From NCBI GenBank assembly GCA_001312325.1, contig BBDJ01000002.1:124001-188000 (forward strand): a stretch of DNA of 64,000 bases. The letters run 5' to 3'. Numbering within the stretch: the first letter of the stretch is position 1; the number at the start of each line of letters is the position of its first letter. The notes below the pieces were generated by a model. The model was not told where the DNA came from, ran no database searches, and saw nothing but the letters and a program-made list of their open reading frames with translations. The position numbers and the translations under genes are program-made. Source of the DNA: Lysinibacillus pakistanensis (GTDB taxonomy: Bacteria > Bacillota > Bacilli > Bacillales_A > Planococcaceae). Shown here piece by piece: positions 1 through 9,952 of this stretch.

Positions 1-2
1 AA

Positions 3-515
3 GCTACTAATGGAGCCCATCTAATTGGCCATTCATTTGGTGCGTATATTCTATTGGAAGCATTAGTACAGAGGTACATAGATAAGAAGTATACAATTAC
101 TTTACTTCAGCCACCTATTGCTAAAAAAAATGCTAAATCCATAAATGTTCCTCAATTTATGAACAAATGGACATTGAAATTGGCAACTACTAATCTGATA
201 GAGCGATATTTATTAAGTAATGGTTTATTTGAAAGTATAGAGAGCATCCCTGAACATTATATTGAAAAAATAAATAAAAGTTTTACTTCTCCTAGAATTT
301 TAAATACTACCGTTCAGCTTAACAGTTTACTATCGAAAAACGTTCAAGGTGATTTCAATGAAGTAACAAAGTATAATCTTCACATTATTTGGGGGGATTA
401 TGACAGAGGCTATTCTGCTCCTTCGCATCTTGGTAAGGTTGATTTTGTTCCATATGGTCATCATTTTCCTCTTAACCATCCGAGTGAAACGGCTAATTTG
501 GTAATAAAAAAATAG
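3..515 (+). CDS. Alpha/beta hydrolase, C-terminal part (cut by window edge)
   Basis: The reading frame is open from base 3, so the gene begins outside the window. The first visible residues carry the nucleophile elbow GHSFG (bases 27-41), the hallmark of serine alpha/beta hydrolases. Near the end the segment YGHHFP is in the right place for the catalytic histidine. The part between would hold the lid and the acid. A TTG at base 54 could be mistaken for a start, but it lies after the nucleophile, so it is internal. Substrate unknown. No gene follows closely on this strand. Confidence 0.7.
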   Translation, partial: ATNGAHLIGHSFGAYILLEALVQRYIDKKYTITLLQPPIAKKNAKSINVPQFMNKWTLKLATTNLIERYLLSNGLFESIESIPEHYIEKINKSFTSPRILNTTVQLNSLLSKNVQGDFNEVTKYNLHIIWGDYDRGYSAPSHLGKVDFVPYGHHFPLNHPSETANLVIKK

Positions 516-643
516 TAGTACTAGCAGATGAGATTGTGGGATAAATAAAAACCGTGTAGTAAAAGTATCCTGAAATAGTAAAATGCGAATTGAACAAAGT
601 ATTGCTTACGCATGGCATGTAATCACCTTGTGAAGAAAAATAC

Positions 644-928
644 TTAAATTCCCATGAACAGGATATGGGATATGATAGATAATTTAGCTTGTAATTGTTC
701 TTCTTTTGAATTTCCGCTTAATGTTCGTACGTCCATTTTAAACTGTGTTGTGTAAGTTGTATAGGATTTTTCAAAAGCAGATAAGCCATGGTATTCAAAT
801 TGTTTAATCCAGTTAGAAACAACAGAACAATAGGTACCTATAGATTTTGCGATTTCTCCTATACTCTCAGAACCATTTTGATATCTCGTAATGGTCTCAA
901 GTTTTTGGTCATTTGTAAATTTTGTCAT
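644..928 (-). pseudogene. IS3-family transposase OrfA, N-terminal fragment
   Basis: The minus-strand frame starts at MTKFTNDQ (start 926-928) and continues with a helix-turn-helix: IGEIAKSIG, then VVSNWIKQFE. This is the DNA-binding half of IS3/IS150 OrfA. After about 60 residues the OrfA pattern is lost, and the last 30 residues look like read-through of unrelated sequence. No catalytic DDE half exists nearby, so it cannot move itself. A start further out at 946 lies inside the terminal palindrome and is not credible. Confidence 0.6.
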
Positions 929-940
929 GAAAAAATTGCA

Positions 941-979
941 CCCCAATTGTTAGATGTGTCTAACAATTGGGGTGCAGTT
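941..979. repeat. 17-bp perfect inverted repeat at the IS end
   Basis: GCACCCCAATTGTTAGA (943-959) is followed by four bases and then its exact complement, TCTAACAATTGGGGTGC. The palindrome covers the IS terminus and the stretch just before the OrfA start. In transcripts running in from outside it would fold into a strong hairpin over the transposase ribosome-binding region. That is a known way for IS elements to limit expression from neighbouring promoters. Confidence 0.6.
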
Positions 980-981
980 CA

Positions 982-1304
982 TAAATCCTTTTTCCAAAAA
1001 CGCTTTTTTATTTGGTTCCATATGATAGCAGTGATGTAGCAGTCGTGCCACAAGTTAAAGCATCCCATAATAAGCCTGCCAACATTTTTTTGTTTATGAT
1101 AAGTATCCTGGAGGAATCGGATTAAGTGAAAAGGTCTATGAATTATGGGAGGACTTATTAACAAAAACACAGCACCATGTTATTAACTGTCCTTGTGAAG
1201 CTGGCTGCCCTTCTTGTATTGGTCCACAAGACTCTACGATGAATGTAAAAGTAAAGTCGTTAAGTGAATGTATCATCTTATTATTGAAGAAATATCCTGA
1301 ATGA
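982..1304 (+). pseudogene. mrfA: 3' remnant of mrfA (YprA-type DEAH helicase, metal-binding tail)
   Basis: The translation reads SDVAVVPQVKASHNKP, then, after a one-base slip in a T7 run (1085-1091), YDKYPGGIGLSEK, and ends with CPCEAGCPSCIGPQ before a TGA at 1302. This is the C-terminal end of MrfA/YprA with its four-cysteine metal site. MrfA is a 3'-5' helicase that works with the exonuclease MrfB in repair of mitomycin C damage. Only about 105 of roughly 750 residues remain. The break coincides with the IS3 end at 981, so the IS probably truncated the gene. Confidence 0.7.
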
Positions 1305-1574
1305 ACGTGATAGGCAAATTATTAATGGTACACTGGCAATAGAAATACATCAAATTTTTCAATGAAGTAGTTTGGATGTTAAAGTAAAAAAACTTGTAAA
1401 ATGATGCTAATGATTTGACATCAACCGGTTGAAACATTAATACAAGAATATCGATATAAAGAACTTGGAGTGGTTATGTTTAGTTACCAAAGTAGTTTAC
1501 ATTAACGAACGCCTGAAGTAGAAATCCTAAACAGACCAGTACTACCAGAGTTAGATGGAGTAGAGGTGGATAAA

Positions 1575-2128
1575 ATGAACATTAATCAAGTGACAAAAGA
1601 AAAGCTCGAAAAAAAACAATTGAACGAATGCAAAAGGCACTAGAATACAATGACCCAGAATATATGAGTGAATTGGTTCACGACCTTACCGAATTTGCTT
1701 ATTTCTCAGGTTATAAAGAAGCGAAGAGTAGTCAACTCAACCAACCTACTAAGAAACCAGATTTAAATAAGTACACAGAAATTTCTCCTAAGATTATTGA
1801 TGCAAAAATCTCAAATCTCGTTTTTAATATGGGTGTCCCTTCGCACATAAAAGGTCATAAATATCTAATTGATGCTGTTGCACTAACGTATGAGAATCCT
1901 ACGCTTATTGCTAAAGAAAAGAAAGATTTGTATCCCTATATTGCTAAAAGGTACAATACCACCGCTAGTAGAGTCGAGCGAGCTATTCGTCATGCAATTG
2001 AAATTAGTTGGAGTAGAGGAAGCCTTGAATCAATTCTTGAATATCCGGAAACTAAGTCTACAATTAAACCTACAAATAGCGAGTATATTAATTACCTAGC
2101 TAATATTATTCGTATCAATAACGAATAA
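1575..2128 (+). CDS. Spo0A C-terminal DNA-binding domain protein without receiver (frameshifted)
   Basis: The ATG at 1575 follows GAGGTGGAT. The frame slips once in A8 (1609-1616) and continues to 2128, giving about 184 residues. Residues 1-75 are charged and helical, of no known family. Residues from about 80 match the Spo0A effector domain closely, including the recognition segment TTASRVERAIRHAIEISW and the closing PTNSEYI motif. There is no receiver domain and no phosphorylatable aspartate in this gene. A protein of this form could bind 0A boxes independently of the phosphorelay, as an activator or a competitor; that is inference. A faint receiver-like string (LPELDGVEV) lies just upstream of the start. 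Confidence 0.75.
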
Positions 2129-2411
2129 CCTACATCAAACAATTCAACTGAACACCTATATGGAATTTTAGATAGTAACTAACAAGCAGTATTTGGATTA
2201 TTATTAAGTGAATATTCTTAGTATGAATTTTATTAGGTAGGGAAAGTTTCTGGTATGATAAAAACAAACTCTTTAATAATAGCTGGAATAGGGGTGACCA
2301 TTTTATTAGAAATATATGTTAAGGTGAAAAAAATTTGATTTTGTTGGACCTTTTACATAATAGACTAAGAAATTATGTTTTAAAAATGGGAATAAAGCAG
2401 AGGAGATACTA

Positions 2412-2813
2412 ATGGAAAAAGAAAAATTACCAAAAGTCGGGGTTGGAGCAGTTATATTAGATGAGAATAACCAGATTTTACTTGTATTACGCAAGAAATC
2501 GCCTGAAGCTGGTCATTGGAGTTTACCTGGTGGCAAAGTTGATTATATGGAAACAATAGAAAACGCCGTAATACGTGAGATTAAGGAAGAGCTCGGGATT
2601 GACATCAAAATTGAACGATTACTATGTGTGACAAATCATATTGTTCAGTCGGAAGATGTTCATTATGTTGCTCCTACTTTCATTGCGCATATTATTAAAG
2701 GTAAAGTACAAAATAAAGAGCCTCATGCTTTAGAAAAAGTACAATGGTTCCCGATAAAGGATGTACCAGAAAACATTACGATTACAACAGACTATGCTCT
2801 TAAACAGTTGTAA
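2412..2813 (+). CDS. Nudix hydrolase
   Basis: The 133-residue product starts at an ATG after AGAGGAGATACTA. The Nudix box is complete: G41, E47, R55-E56, E59-E60 and G62 fit GX5EX7REUXEEXGU, and E59/E60 would bind the metal. The family hydrolyses nucleoside diphosphates linked to another group. The length and N-terminus (VGVGAVILDENNQILL) resemble the MutT/NUDT15-like group that handles nucleotides, but the substrate cannot be read from sequence. A HAD phosphatase gene starts 27 bases downstream, so the two are probably co-transcribed. Confidence 0.85.
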   Translation: MEKEKLPKVGVGAVILDENNQILLVLRKKSPEAGHWSLPGGKVDYMETIENAVIREIKEELGIDIKIERLLCVTNHIVQSEDVHYVAPTFIAHIIKGKVQNKEPHALEKVQWFPIKDVPENITITTDYALKQL

Positions 2814-2840
2814 TGAAAAAGGAATTGCTAGGGAGGAATT

Positions 2841-3483
2841 ATGGATACTATATTATTTGATTTAGACGGTACACTGCATGATAGCGAGAAATTGTATATT
2901 CAAGCATGCTGTAACTGTTTAGAGGCGATGAGAAAGAGCAACTTACTGATGAAGAAAAAAATTATTTAATAGGAAAACCGATTACTAGAATTATAGATGA
3001 GTGGTTTAGTGGGCAAAAAATAGAGGTACTCGAATCATTCTTCAGACACTACGAAATGGTAAATAATCAAGTTCGAGAATATAATGGTATTTACGAGGTG
3101 TTAACTGAATTAAAAGGTAGAGGGACTACATTGGGAATCGTCTCATCAAAGTATAAAAAAATATGTTGTCCAGGAACTACACAAAACAAAGCTCTATCCT
3201 TTTTTTTAATGTTATTGTAGGACTAGATGATTGTAAAGAGCATAAACCACATCCTGAACCGTTGTTAAAAGCAGTTAGAGAGCTACAAGTTGACCTAAAG
3301 AATTGTATTTATATTGGAGATCAACCGACAGATATTTTGGCTGCAAAAGCAGCTGGTATTAAAGGTTTTGGAGCACTATGGGGGGAAGGAGAAAAAGAAA
3401 AGTTAGAAAGTGCTTTGCCAACTGGTTTATTACAAAAACCAAAAGATATATTAGTCATAAATCGTATTAACAGTGTTTGTTAA
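2841..3483 (+). CDS. HAD-superfamily phosphatase (PpaX/Gph-like, frameshifted)
   Basis: The ATG at 2841 follows GGGAGGAATT. The start MDTILFDLDGTLHDS is HAD motif I (DxDGT). The C-terminal half holds motif III/IV: HKPHPEPLLKA, then YIGDQPTDILAAKAAG. Restoring one frame needs slips at about 2930, in A7 near 3157-3163 and in T8 near 3200. Corrected length is about 213 residues, typical of phosphoglycolate or pyrophosphate phosphatases. The likely reaction is hydrolysis of a small phosphate ester. It follows the Nudix gene, and a terminator lies 60 bases downstream. Confidence 0.75.
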
Positions 3484-3545
3484 AAAATATGACTACAATA
3501 CTCCTGAGTTATATTACTCAAACAAATAGTGGTAAAAATAAACGT

Positions 3546-3579
3546 CAGGCACTGATTAAATGTAAGTGCCTGTTTTTTT
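3546..3579 (+). terminator. Intrinsic terminator after the Nudix-HAD unit
   Basis: CAGGCACT (3546-3553) pairs with AGTGCCTG (3565-3572) around an 11-base loop and is followed by seven T. It ends the Nudix/HAD transcription unit. Confidence 0.8.
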
Positions 3580-3910
3580 GTTTCTGTCACAAGTAGTAGA
3601 TTTTCAGCACTTCAAATTTGAGGAGTGAAATTGACCTAGTTCGAAATTGCGTTCAATAGTTCATGGTGAACCCTCGTTAGAAATTTGCTTCAATCATATT
3701 AAAGGCACTTCTCAGTTTATAAGTTTTTATAAAGTGTGTATTACATTTGAGAAATATTCAATGTGTTTCACATTATTTAGAAACAAAAATAATCTCAAAT
3801 TCCTTATTTTGGTTTTATAATATATACCATACGTAATTCTTGAGCATACGTTATAGCATTCAGCTTAAATTGAACATTTTTTTATTATCCTCATGCAAAG
3901 AAATAAAACA
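3580..3910. other. Intergenic stretch, nothing recognised
   Basis: This AT-rich region lies between the terminator and the converging TauE-like gene. I see no open frame with a ribosome-binding site and no RNA structure. Confidence 0.5.
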
Positions 3911-4708
3911 TTAAAATAGCATATCAGAGACAACTTGAATAATTAGTAATAGAAAAATAGCTGGAAGCAAAATTTGTACCCATCTTCCTTTGATATAAGG
4001 GACAATTTTTAATCCAATGTGTGAACCAATTATAGAGCCAACAGTAATCGGAATGGCAATACCCCAATTAACAATTCCATAAAAAAAATAAAATATAAAC
4101 GCACTTATACAACTTGAAAATGTCACAAAGCGGGTCATTTCAGCAGCCTTTACATAATTAAATTGCCTCTTTAAAAAGTATGTGATGTTTAAAAGTGCTG
4201 ATCCTGGCCCAAACCCACCATCGTATGTTCCTATAAAAAATGGGACGAATAAAGTAGTTAGCTTTTTATTGCCTTCTTGCATAGAAACTAGTTGCTCAGT
4301 GTCTGATTGTTCATTTACTAACCCAGTTTTTTTTGCTTTTTAAAACAACAAAAAACATAGCAATTAACACAATGCAAGCAATTATATTCATCGTTTGTTC
4401 CAATAATCTTGTTGTGAAAAAAAGCACCGAATATTCCGCCTAATCCAGCAAATAACATGAGTGGCAGCATTTCTTTGAGTTTAACTTTTCTTTTTAAAAC
4501 AAGTACCAAAATTGTCGAAAATGAAGATATTCCTGTTGCAAATTTATTAATTGCAACTGTCGCGTGAATAGGTATCCCAACTAATAAAAGCAGGTAGTAA
4601 TACAAATCCTGCTGCTCCAAACATGACACCGATAATAGCAGCAAGTATGCCAATTCCACATAATAAAAGATCATCTGTGGATAACCATTCCAATAATAAG
4701 TTTTCCAA
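3911..4708 (-). CDS. TauE/SafE (TSUP) family permease, probable sulfite/organosulfur exporter (frameshifted)
   Basis: A TTG start at 4706-4708 follows a G6 run. The N-terminus LLCGIGILAAIIGVMFGAAG is the TSUP glycine-rich first helix, and the second repeat has GTYDGGFGPGSALL. About seven to eight hydrophobic segments are visible. The frame must be mended near 4590, 4420 (T/A runs) and 4325, giving about 265 residues, the usual TSUP length. TSUP carriers move sulfite, sulfonates or similar anions. It is divergent from a LysR regulator with a palindrome between them, the usual arrangement for local control. The exact substrate is unknown. Confidence 0.75.
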
Positions 4709-4737
4709 ACAAAACCCCCCTAACTTCTACATTTAAA

Positions 4738-4758
4738 TTACTGCTATACTAGTAGTAA
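4738..4758. promoter_or_regulatory. LysR-type operator-like palindrome
   Basis: TTACTGCTA and TAGTAGTAA form an inverted repeat with one mismatch around a 3-base centre. It sits between the divergent TauE-like and LysR genes. Its position and T-N11-A symmetry suit a LysR binding site. Confidence 0.45.
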
Positions 4759-4813
4759 GACAAATACATTAAAATTGTTTATTCATAAAATAAGGTTATG
4801 AATGGGTGGAAAT

Positions 4814-5684
4814 ATGAATTTACATACATTACGTATTTTTACAAAAGTCGCAGAGCAAGGGAGCATTACAAATGCAGCAAGCTCACTACATATTAGTCAA
4901 CCTGCTGTCACTGCTCAGATTCGTAAACTAGAACGGGAAATAGGAGCTAAATTAATTACAGGTAAGGGGAGAGGAATTCAGCTAACCTCTGAAGGGAAAT
5001 TTCTTTATGAGCAAGGATTACGTTTGTTTCAATTGGAAAACCAAATTGATAATAAATTTAAAACATTTTTAGAGAAAAAGGAGAAAGTACAAATTGCTTC
5101 TTCCTATATTTCAACAAATTATATTTTACCGCCAATAATTGCTAGTTATAAACTCGAAAATCCAAATATTGATGTGTATGTATCATTAGGAAATGTACAA
5201 TCTGTTGAGCAACGTGTGCTTAATTATGAAGTTGATTTTGGCTTTGTTGTTCAAAGTAACATCAATCATGAAGATTTAAGCTTTGAGAAAATTCTCGATA
5301 TCCCATTCTGGTTCGTTGTTCATCCAATGCATCCTTTAGCAAATAAAGATGTATCGATATTTGAGTTAAGTGAACATGATTTTATTTACAGGGAAAGAGG
5401 TAGTTCAACACTTGATTTGTTAGAGGCTATTTTTTTATACCCATAATTGCCCATTACCAAAATTCGGTTTACAAATGCAAGGCTTACTTGAATCGATAAA
5501 GGTAGTTGAGGCGGGGTATGGAATGGCACTTGTACCAGCCTGTAGCGTAACGGAAACATTGGCATGTGGAAGGCTTGCTCGGGCCTTTGTGCAGCAAGGC
5601 GAAATTAATCAAAGTTTATATATTTGTACAAGAAGAATGGATGAGAGAGAACATCCATTCATTCACTATTTAAAAAATTTTTAA
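4814..5684 (+). CDS. LysR-family transcriptional regulator (frameshifted)
   Basis: The start is taken as ATG 4814 (MNLHTLRIF), after GGGTGG. A 4802 start would swallow the ribosome-binding site. Residues 1-60 are the LysR winged helix-turn-helix (SITNAASSLHISQPAVTAQI). The rest is the inducer-binding fold. One slip in the T run near 5432-5439 joins FIYRERGSSTLDLLEAIF to NCPLPKFGLQMQGLLESIK; corrected length is about 290 residues. It resembles the CysL/YwfK group, and with a TSUP exporter next to it a role in sulfur or sulfite response is likely but unproven. Confidence 0.8.
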
Positions 5685-5686
5685 TG

Positions 5687-5720
5687 AAGTCAGATTCTTA
5701 ACTTCTGGCTTAGTTTTTTT
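5687..5720 (+). terminator. Intrinsic terminator after the LysR gene
   Basis: AAGTCAGA pairs with TCTGGCTT (one G-U pair) around a 9-base loop, followed by TAG and seven T. Confidence 0.65.
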
Positions 5721-6207
5721 ATTTCTGGAAATTATGCAACGAAGGGATTGAAGGGGGTTACAAGGGTATATAGTGTTTGCTGCCGTTTCTGAGTTTCTTA
5801 AGCACTTGCGATAATATTTTTTTGAGCGTATGTATATAATTTAAGTGTTTATAATATATACCTAATATACATGTACTATTTATGAGAGAAAATGGTTATG
5901 CCTGTTTGAAAATTAATCTTAACTGACAGAGAGATCTTCAATAACGAAGCAGCAGTGACAGGAACACTTGTAACCTTTGTAGATAGACAAACTTCTTTAC
6001 ACAATTATATATTATAGTTTTTTTTCTATCATTATCATAGAAATCATGTGATAGACGAATGAATGAGTTCTTTTTACAATGAAGACAAGAAACTCATGCA
6101 AAAACAATGAAAAGTGAGTTTTGATTAGTAATAGTGTCAAGAATTTTTCGACTCCAAAAATTACAAAGTAAAAAAAGTAACACAAAACAATGACGAGGTG
6201 ATTATTT
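5721..6207. other. Long upstream region of the CoA-transferase gene
   Basis: Almost 490 bases without a credible gene. Its length leaves room for promoter and control sites of the downstream gene. I see no T-box or riboswitch pattern that I can support. Confidence 0.4.
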
Positions 6208-7729
6208 ATGCAAAAAGATTTAAGTCAATTCATTAGAAGTACAGCATTTTTGGACAAGGTTGTTTCAGCAGAGGAGGCAGCTTCCTGGATTGAAGATGGA
6301 ATGAACCTTGGAATGAGTGGGTTTACATTATTCGGTGAACCAAAGGAATTTCCACTTGCACTTTCAAAGCGAGGAAAGAATGAAAACTTCAAAGTCAACT
6401 TATATACTGGTGCTTCATTAGGGCCAACTGCTGACCAATCAATGGCTGAGGCAGAAATCATTAACTTACGGGTTCCCTACCAAGGAAACTCTGTTATGCG
6501 TGGGAAAATCAACAAAGGTGAGATATACTACATTGACCAGCATTTATCACATACTGCAGAAGAAGTAAGAAAAGGAACATTAGGTAAAATTGACTATGCC
6601 ATTATCGAAGCAGCTGGAATTACTGAAGAAGGTTATATTATTCCAACTGGATCTGTAGGAAATTCACCAATTTTTGTAGAAAAAGCTGAAAACGTTATCA
6701 TTGAAATTAATACTACTGCGCCTCGAGCATACGAAGGCCTTCATGATATCTTTGTTCAAAAAGAGCAAGGGGAACGTAGAGAAATACCAATTTATACCGT
6801 ATCAGATCGCATTGGAGAAATAGGCATCAAGGTCGATCCAGAAAAAGTAAAAGGTATCATTTTATCCGAGCAGCCTGATGTTCCTTCACCATTATTTGAA
6901 CCAAACGAAGAAACACAGCAAATTGCCAATCACTTATTAGACTTCTTAGCCAGTGAAGTAGCAGCAGGAAAATTGCCAGAATCATTAGCTCCGTTACAAT
7001 CAGGCGTAGGATCTGTTGCGAATGCTGTTTTAAATGGCATGAAAAATTCCCAATTTAAAGATCTTGAAGTGTTTTCTGAGGTACTACAGGATGGTGTCTT
7101 TGATTTAATTGATGCTGGTATCGTTAAATTTGCAGCTGGGACTGCATTCTCCCTTTCGAAAAAGCGTGTTGATTCATTGGCAGAAGATTTAGAGAAATAC
7201 AAAGATAAAATTATGTTTAGGCCTCAAGAAATTTCGAATAATCCAGAAGTTATTCGTCGTTTAGGCGTCATTTCTTTTAACACAGCAATAGAAGTAGATA
7301 TTTACGGAAACGTCAATTCAACTCACATTAACGGAACAAAAATTATGAATGGCATTGGTGGATCTGGGGACTTTGCTCGAAACGCTAAAATTACCATCTT
7401 TGTAACGTCTTCGCTAGCAAAAGATGGAGCGATTTCAACGATTGTGCCTTTCGTATCGCATATTGACCATACAGAGCATGATGTAGATGTAATTGTGACA
7501 GAGCAAGGATATGCCGATCTTCGTGGACTTCCACCTGTAAAGAGAGCGGAAAAGCTTATCGAAATCGCACATCCTAAGTATAGACCACAATTACGTGCTT
7601 ACTTTGAAGAAGCGAAAGAGAAAGTCGGTGGACAAACACCACATATTCTAAAAAAAAGCTTTCTCTTTCCATACAAATCTAATAGAAAAAGGAACAATGT
7701 TAATGGAAGAGAAAGAAGTAACAAATTAA
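6208..7729 (+). CDS. Acetyl-CoA hydrolase/CoA-transferase (Ach1/Cat1/AarC type, frameshifted near the end)
   Basis: The ATG at 6208 follows GAGGTG. The protein aligns along its length with succinyl-CoA:acetate CoA-transferases and acetyl-CoA hydrolases. The conserved FSEV glutamate, which forms the CoA thioester in the family, is E291. Glycine-rich signatures GVGSVANAVL and GGSGDFARNA are present. These cytosolic enzymes move CoA between acetate and other acids. The raw frame runs to 7866, but its last 70 residues are an artefact. A slip in the A8 run near 7651 restores the normal end MLMEEKEVTN and a TAA at 7727-7729, giving about 506 residues. That also removes the overlap with the next gene. 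Confidence 0.85.
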
Positions 7730-7825
7730 TATTCGGGGTTACATCTATTATTATCAGTGAAATGACATGTATATACAAAAGAATAATGCCTATCAAGTTA
7801 ATAAATAGGGAAAAGGGGACTAAAA

Positions 7826-8335
7826 ATGGATGTAAGATACCCAATTGGCAAACTACAGGTTCCTGAAAAAGTAACATTTGACAATATACAAGAATGGCTA
7901 AAGAAAATTGACATTTATACTACTCGACTTAGAGAAATAGTAGGCTCATTAAATGAAGAGGAATTAAGCAGAACTTATCGTGATGGTGGGTGGACAGTTC
8001 GACAACTTGTTCATCACATTGCAGATTCACAGTTGAACATGTATCAACGCTTGAAGCTAGCTTTAACAGATGAAAATCCAACAGTACCAGCTTTTGATGA
8101 AGAAAAGTGGGCGATTCAACCAGATACAATGCTTCCTGTAGAAACCTCAATTAAAATGCTAGAAGGTATAAATGAGCGTATCGTATTTTTAGGAAATAAT
8201 TTAACCGAAGTTCAATTAGATCGAATTTTTACTCACCAGACAAACGGTAAAATAACAGTTGCAACGAAGATGGCAAAGTTAGCTTGGCACGAAGAGCATC
8301 ACCTAGCCCACATACAAATCGCATTAACACAGTAA
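7826..8335 (+). CDS. YfiT-family DinB-fold bacillithiol transferase
   Basis: The start follows GGGAAAAGGGG. The 169-residue protein is the usual length for YfiT/BstA. The opening DVRYPIGKLQVPE, the DGGWTVRQLVHHIADS segment (His63/64) and the closing WHEEHHLAHI (His155-162) supply the metal-binding histidines of the DinB fold. Family members transfer bacillithiol or act as metal-dependent hydrolases, helping to detoxify electrophiles in Bacillales. It is intact here, with no homopolymer break. It stands alone, 97 bases after the CoA-transferase end. Confidence 0.85.
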   Translation: MDVRYPIGKLQVPEKVTFDNIQEWLKKIDIYTTRLREIVGSLNEEELSRTYRDGGWTVRQLVHHIADSQLNMYQRLKLALTDENPTVPAFDEEKWAIQPDTMLPVETSIKMLEGINERIVFLGNNLTEVQLDRIFTHQTNGKITVATKMAKLAWHEEHHLAHIQIALTQ

Positions 8336-8450
8336 TCCAATTTGTATGGGAGTGGCTTAGGTTCAATAAGTAGTATTCGCTATGTTATTGGTTATTTGAT
8401 TTTATTGTTTGTGAAGTATCTACCTTTAAAAATTTTACAACCATATTGAT

Positions 8451-8488
8451 AACCCCGTCCTAGATTTGGAGCGGGGTTATACTTTTTC
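8451..8488. terminator. Intrinsic terminator between converging units
   Basis: AACCCCG pairs with CGGGGTT around a 14-base loop, followed by ATACTTTTT. It lies between YfiT and the converging histidine kinase. Confidence 0.65.
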
Positions 8489-8544
8489 TAATATGATATA
8501 ATTGAGAACGTTTTTTATTGTTAATACTGGGTTTTTATATTGTT

Positions 8545-9952
8545 TTATTTTACGCCATCCTCATTTTGTGTTTGTATTGGGAATTCCATAATAACTTCTA
8601 AACCTCTTTGATTTTCTTCTTTTGATAGAATAAGCTGGCCATCATGCGCTTGTAAAATCCGTTCTACCATTGGAAGCCCAAGTCCACGTCCTTGCTGAAC
8701 ATTCTTCTTTCTTCTTGATGAATAAGGCAATTCGGTTATCTCTTTCAATTGCTCTTGAGGAATTCCTCGTCCATTATCTCTGACAATAAAGTAATATTTA
8801 GAAGAATCTTCAGATAGAAAGGTTTCCAGAATGATTCTGCAGCCTTGAGGATTATGATGCACACTATTATTGACAAGATTACTGATTGCCCGAAGTAGTA
8901 ATTTCTCATCTCCATTGACTTTAATAGCTTCATCAGCTAATTTTAGTTCAATGTCATATCGCTCATCCAATCCGTTATTCAAAAAATCTGCTACAACTTG
9001 TCTTGCTAAAACTGATAATCTTATATCCTTTAAATGCAACGGTTGCATTTCATATTCAAGCATCGAGACCAAATTCAAGTCGCTTACAAGTGAGCGTAAC
9101 TTTTCACCCTGCCGCCTAATAATACCAGATTGATGCCTTTGCTCTTTTGGCAAGTCTGAATTATCCTCCATTTCACTTGCATAGCCCAAGATCATTGAAA
9201 GTGGTGTCCTAATATCATGAGAAATCCCGGATATCCAATTGGAGCGTGCTTCATCTCTTGCCTTCAAGGCAATCGTCTTTTTTTTGAAGCTTATCTGATG
9301 CGGAATTGATGCTTTTTGCCAAATCACCAAATAAGCCTTTAGAATCCAATTGTACTTTTTCCTCTCTAGCAAGATTGTGAACACCCTCTACAAGAGGTTG
9401 TATTCTTCTAATCAGACGTGTGCCAATTACAACAGAAATCAATAGAGCAAGTGCCACATTAAAGAATAGCAATAGTACAAGTTTTAGTGGCAAAGAACTT
9501 ACCCAGTTAGAAAGAAAATCCAATTGATACTTCCAGTGACTTTCCTTAGGATATCCCAACACAACTAAGCCATCATCATGCTCCCAAATATAGACAGGAT
9601 ATTTCATAAGATAATAGCGAGAAAACTTTGCTACATCAACTAGATTGTAATGTCGAGGCACATCATTTGGTAGATGATAATCCCATTTCACATGACCATC
9701 CTCACCAAGCAACATAACCCATGACTGATTATATTCCAGAAGTTTTACTGCATCCTCATTTAAACTATAGCTGTCGTTTTGCTTGTCCAATCCTAGTGCT
9801 ACTTGCTTAAGCACACCTTCTGGAGAAGGTTGCTGGTTAATTTCTTTGAACACCAATGTCCCTAGCAGAATGAAATTAAAAATAAGCAAAAATATTGAAA
9901 TAAAGATGGTTGCGGTGACGAATCGACGTAGTATACGAAATATCCCTTCCAC
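8545..9952 (-). CDS. Sensor histidine kinase of the LanFEG-linked two-component system (frameshifted)
   Basis: A GTG start at 9952 directly follows the TAG of the response regulator, whose last codons supply the GGAG. Two membrane helices (residues about 10-33 and 150-175) enclose an external domain of about 115 residues. HAMP, the H box SGISHDIRTPLSMILGYA and an ATPase domain (NLVNNSVHHNP, DNGRGI, GRGLGLPMVE) follow. One slip in the T8 run near 9274-9281 joins the sensor half to the kinase half; total about 468 residues. The linked ABC transporter suggests it senses a peptide antibiotic or cell-envelope stress. Confidence 0.8.

Larger units (their letters stand above)
644..981 (-). mobile_element. 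IS3-family (IS150 group-like) remnant, left end
   Basis: Read on the minus strand, the element begins near 981 with TGAACTGCACCCC, the usual start of IS150-type ends. It runs through a near-perfect palindrome (941-979) into the start of an OrfA transposase frame. Only about 340 bases remain; there is no OrfB and no right end. On the other side of 981 lies the 3' part of mrfA, so the element probably inserted there and later decayed. The exact inner limit of the relic (about 644-735) is uncertain. Confidence 0.6.

Noticed and set aside
788..1039. Plus-strand frame of 83 codons over the IS3 remnant
   Set aside because: It is the antisense shadow of the OrfA fragment and its terminal palindrome.
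5930..6000. Possible riboswitch or T-box before the CoA-transferase
   Set aside because: No T-box consensus (TGGNACCGCG) or paired stems could be found by eye.
7729..7866. C-terminal extension of the CoA-transferase overlapping the YfiT gene
   Set aside because: Removed by correcting one A-run slip near 7651, which gives the normal family C-terminus.
7599..7877. Minus-strand hydrophobic frame of 92 codons
   Set aside because: Antisense to the CoA-transferase end; hydrophobicity arises from the AT-rich complement.
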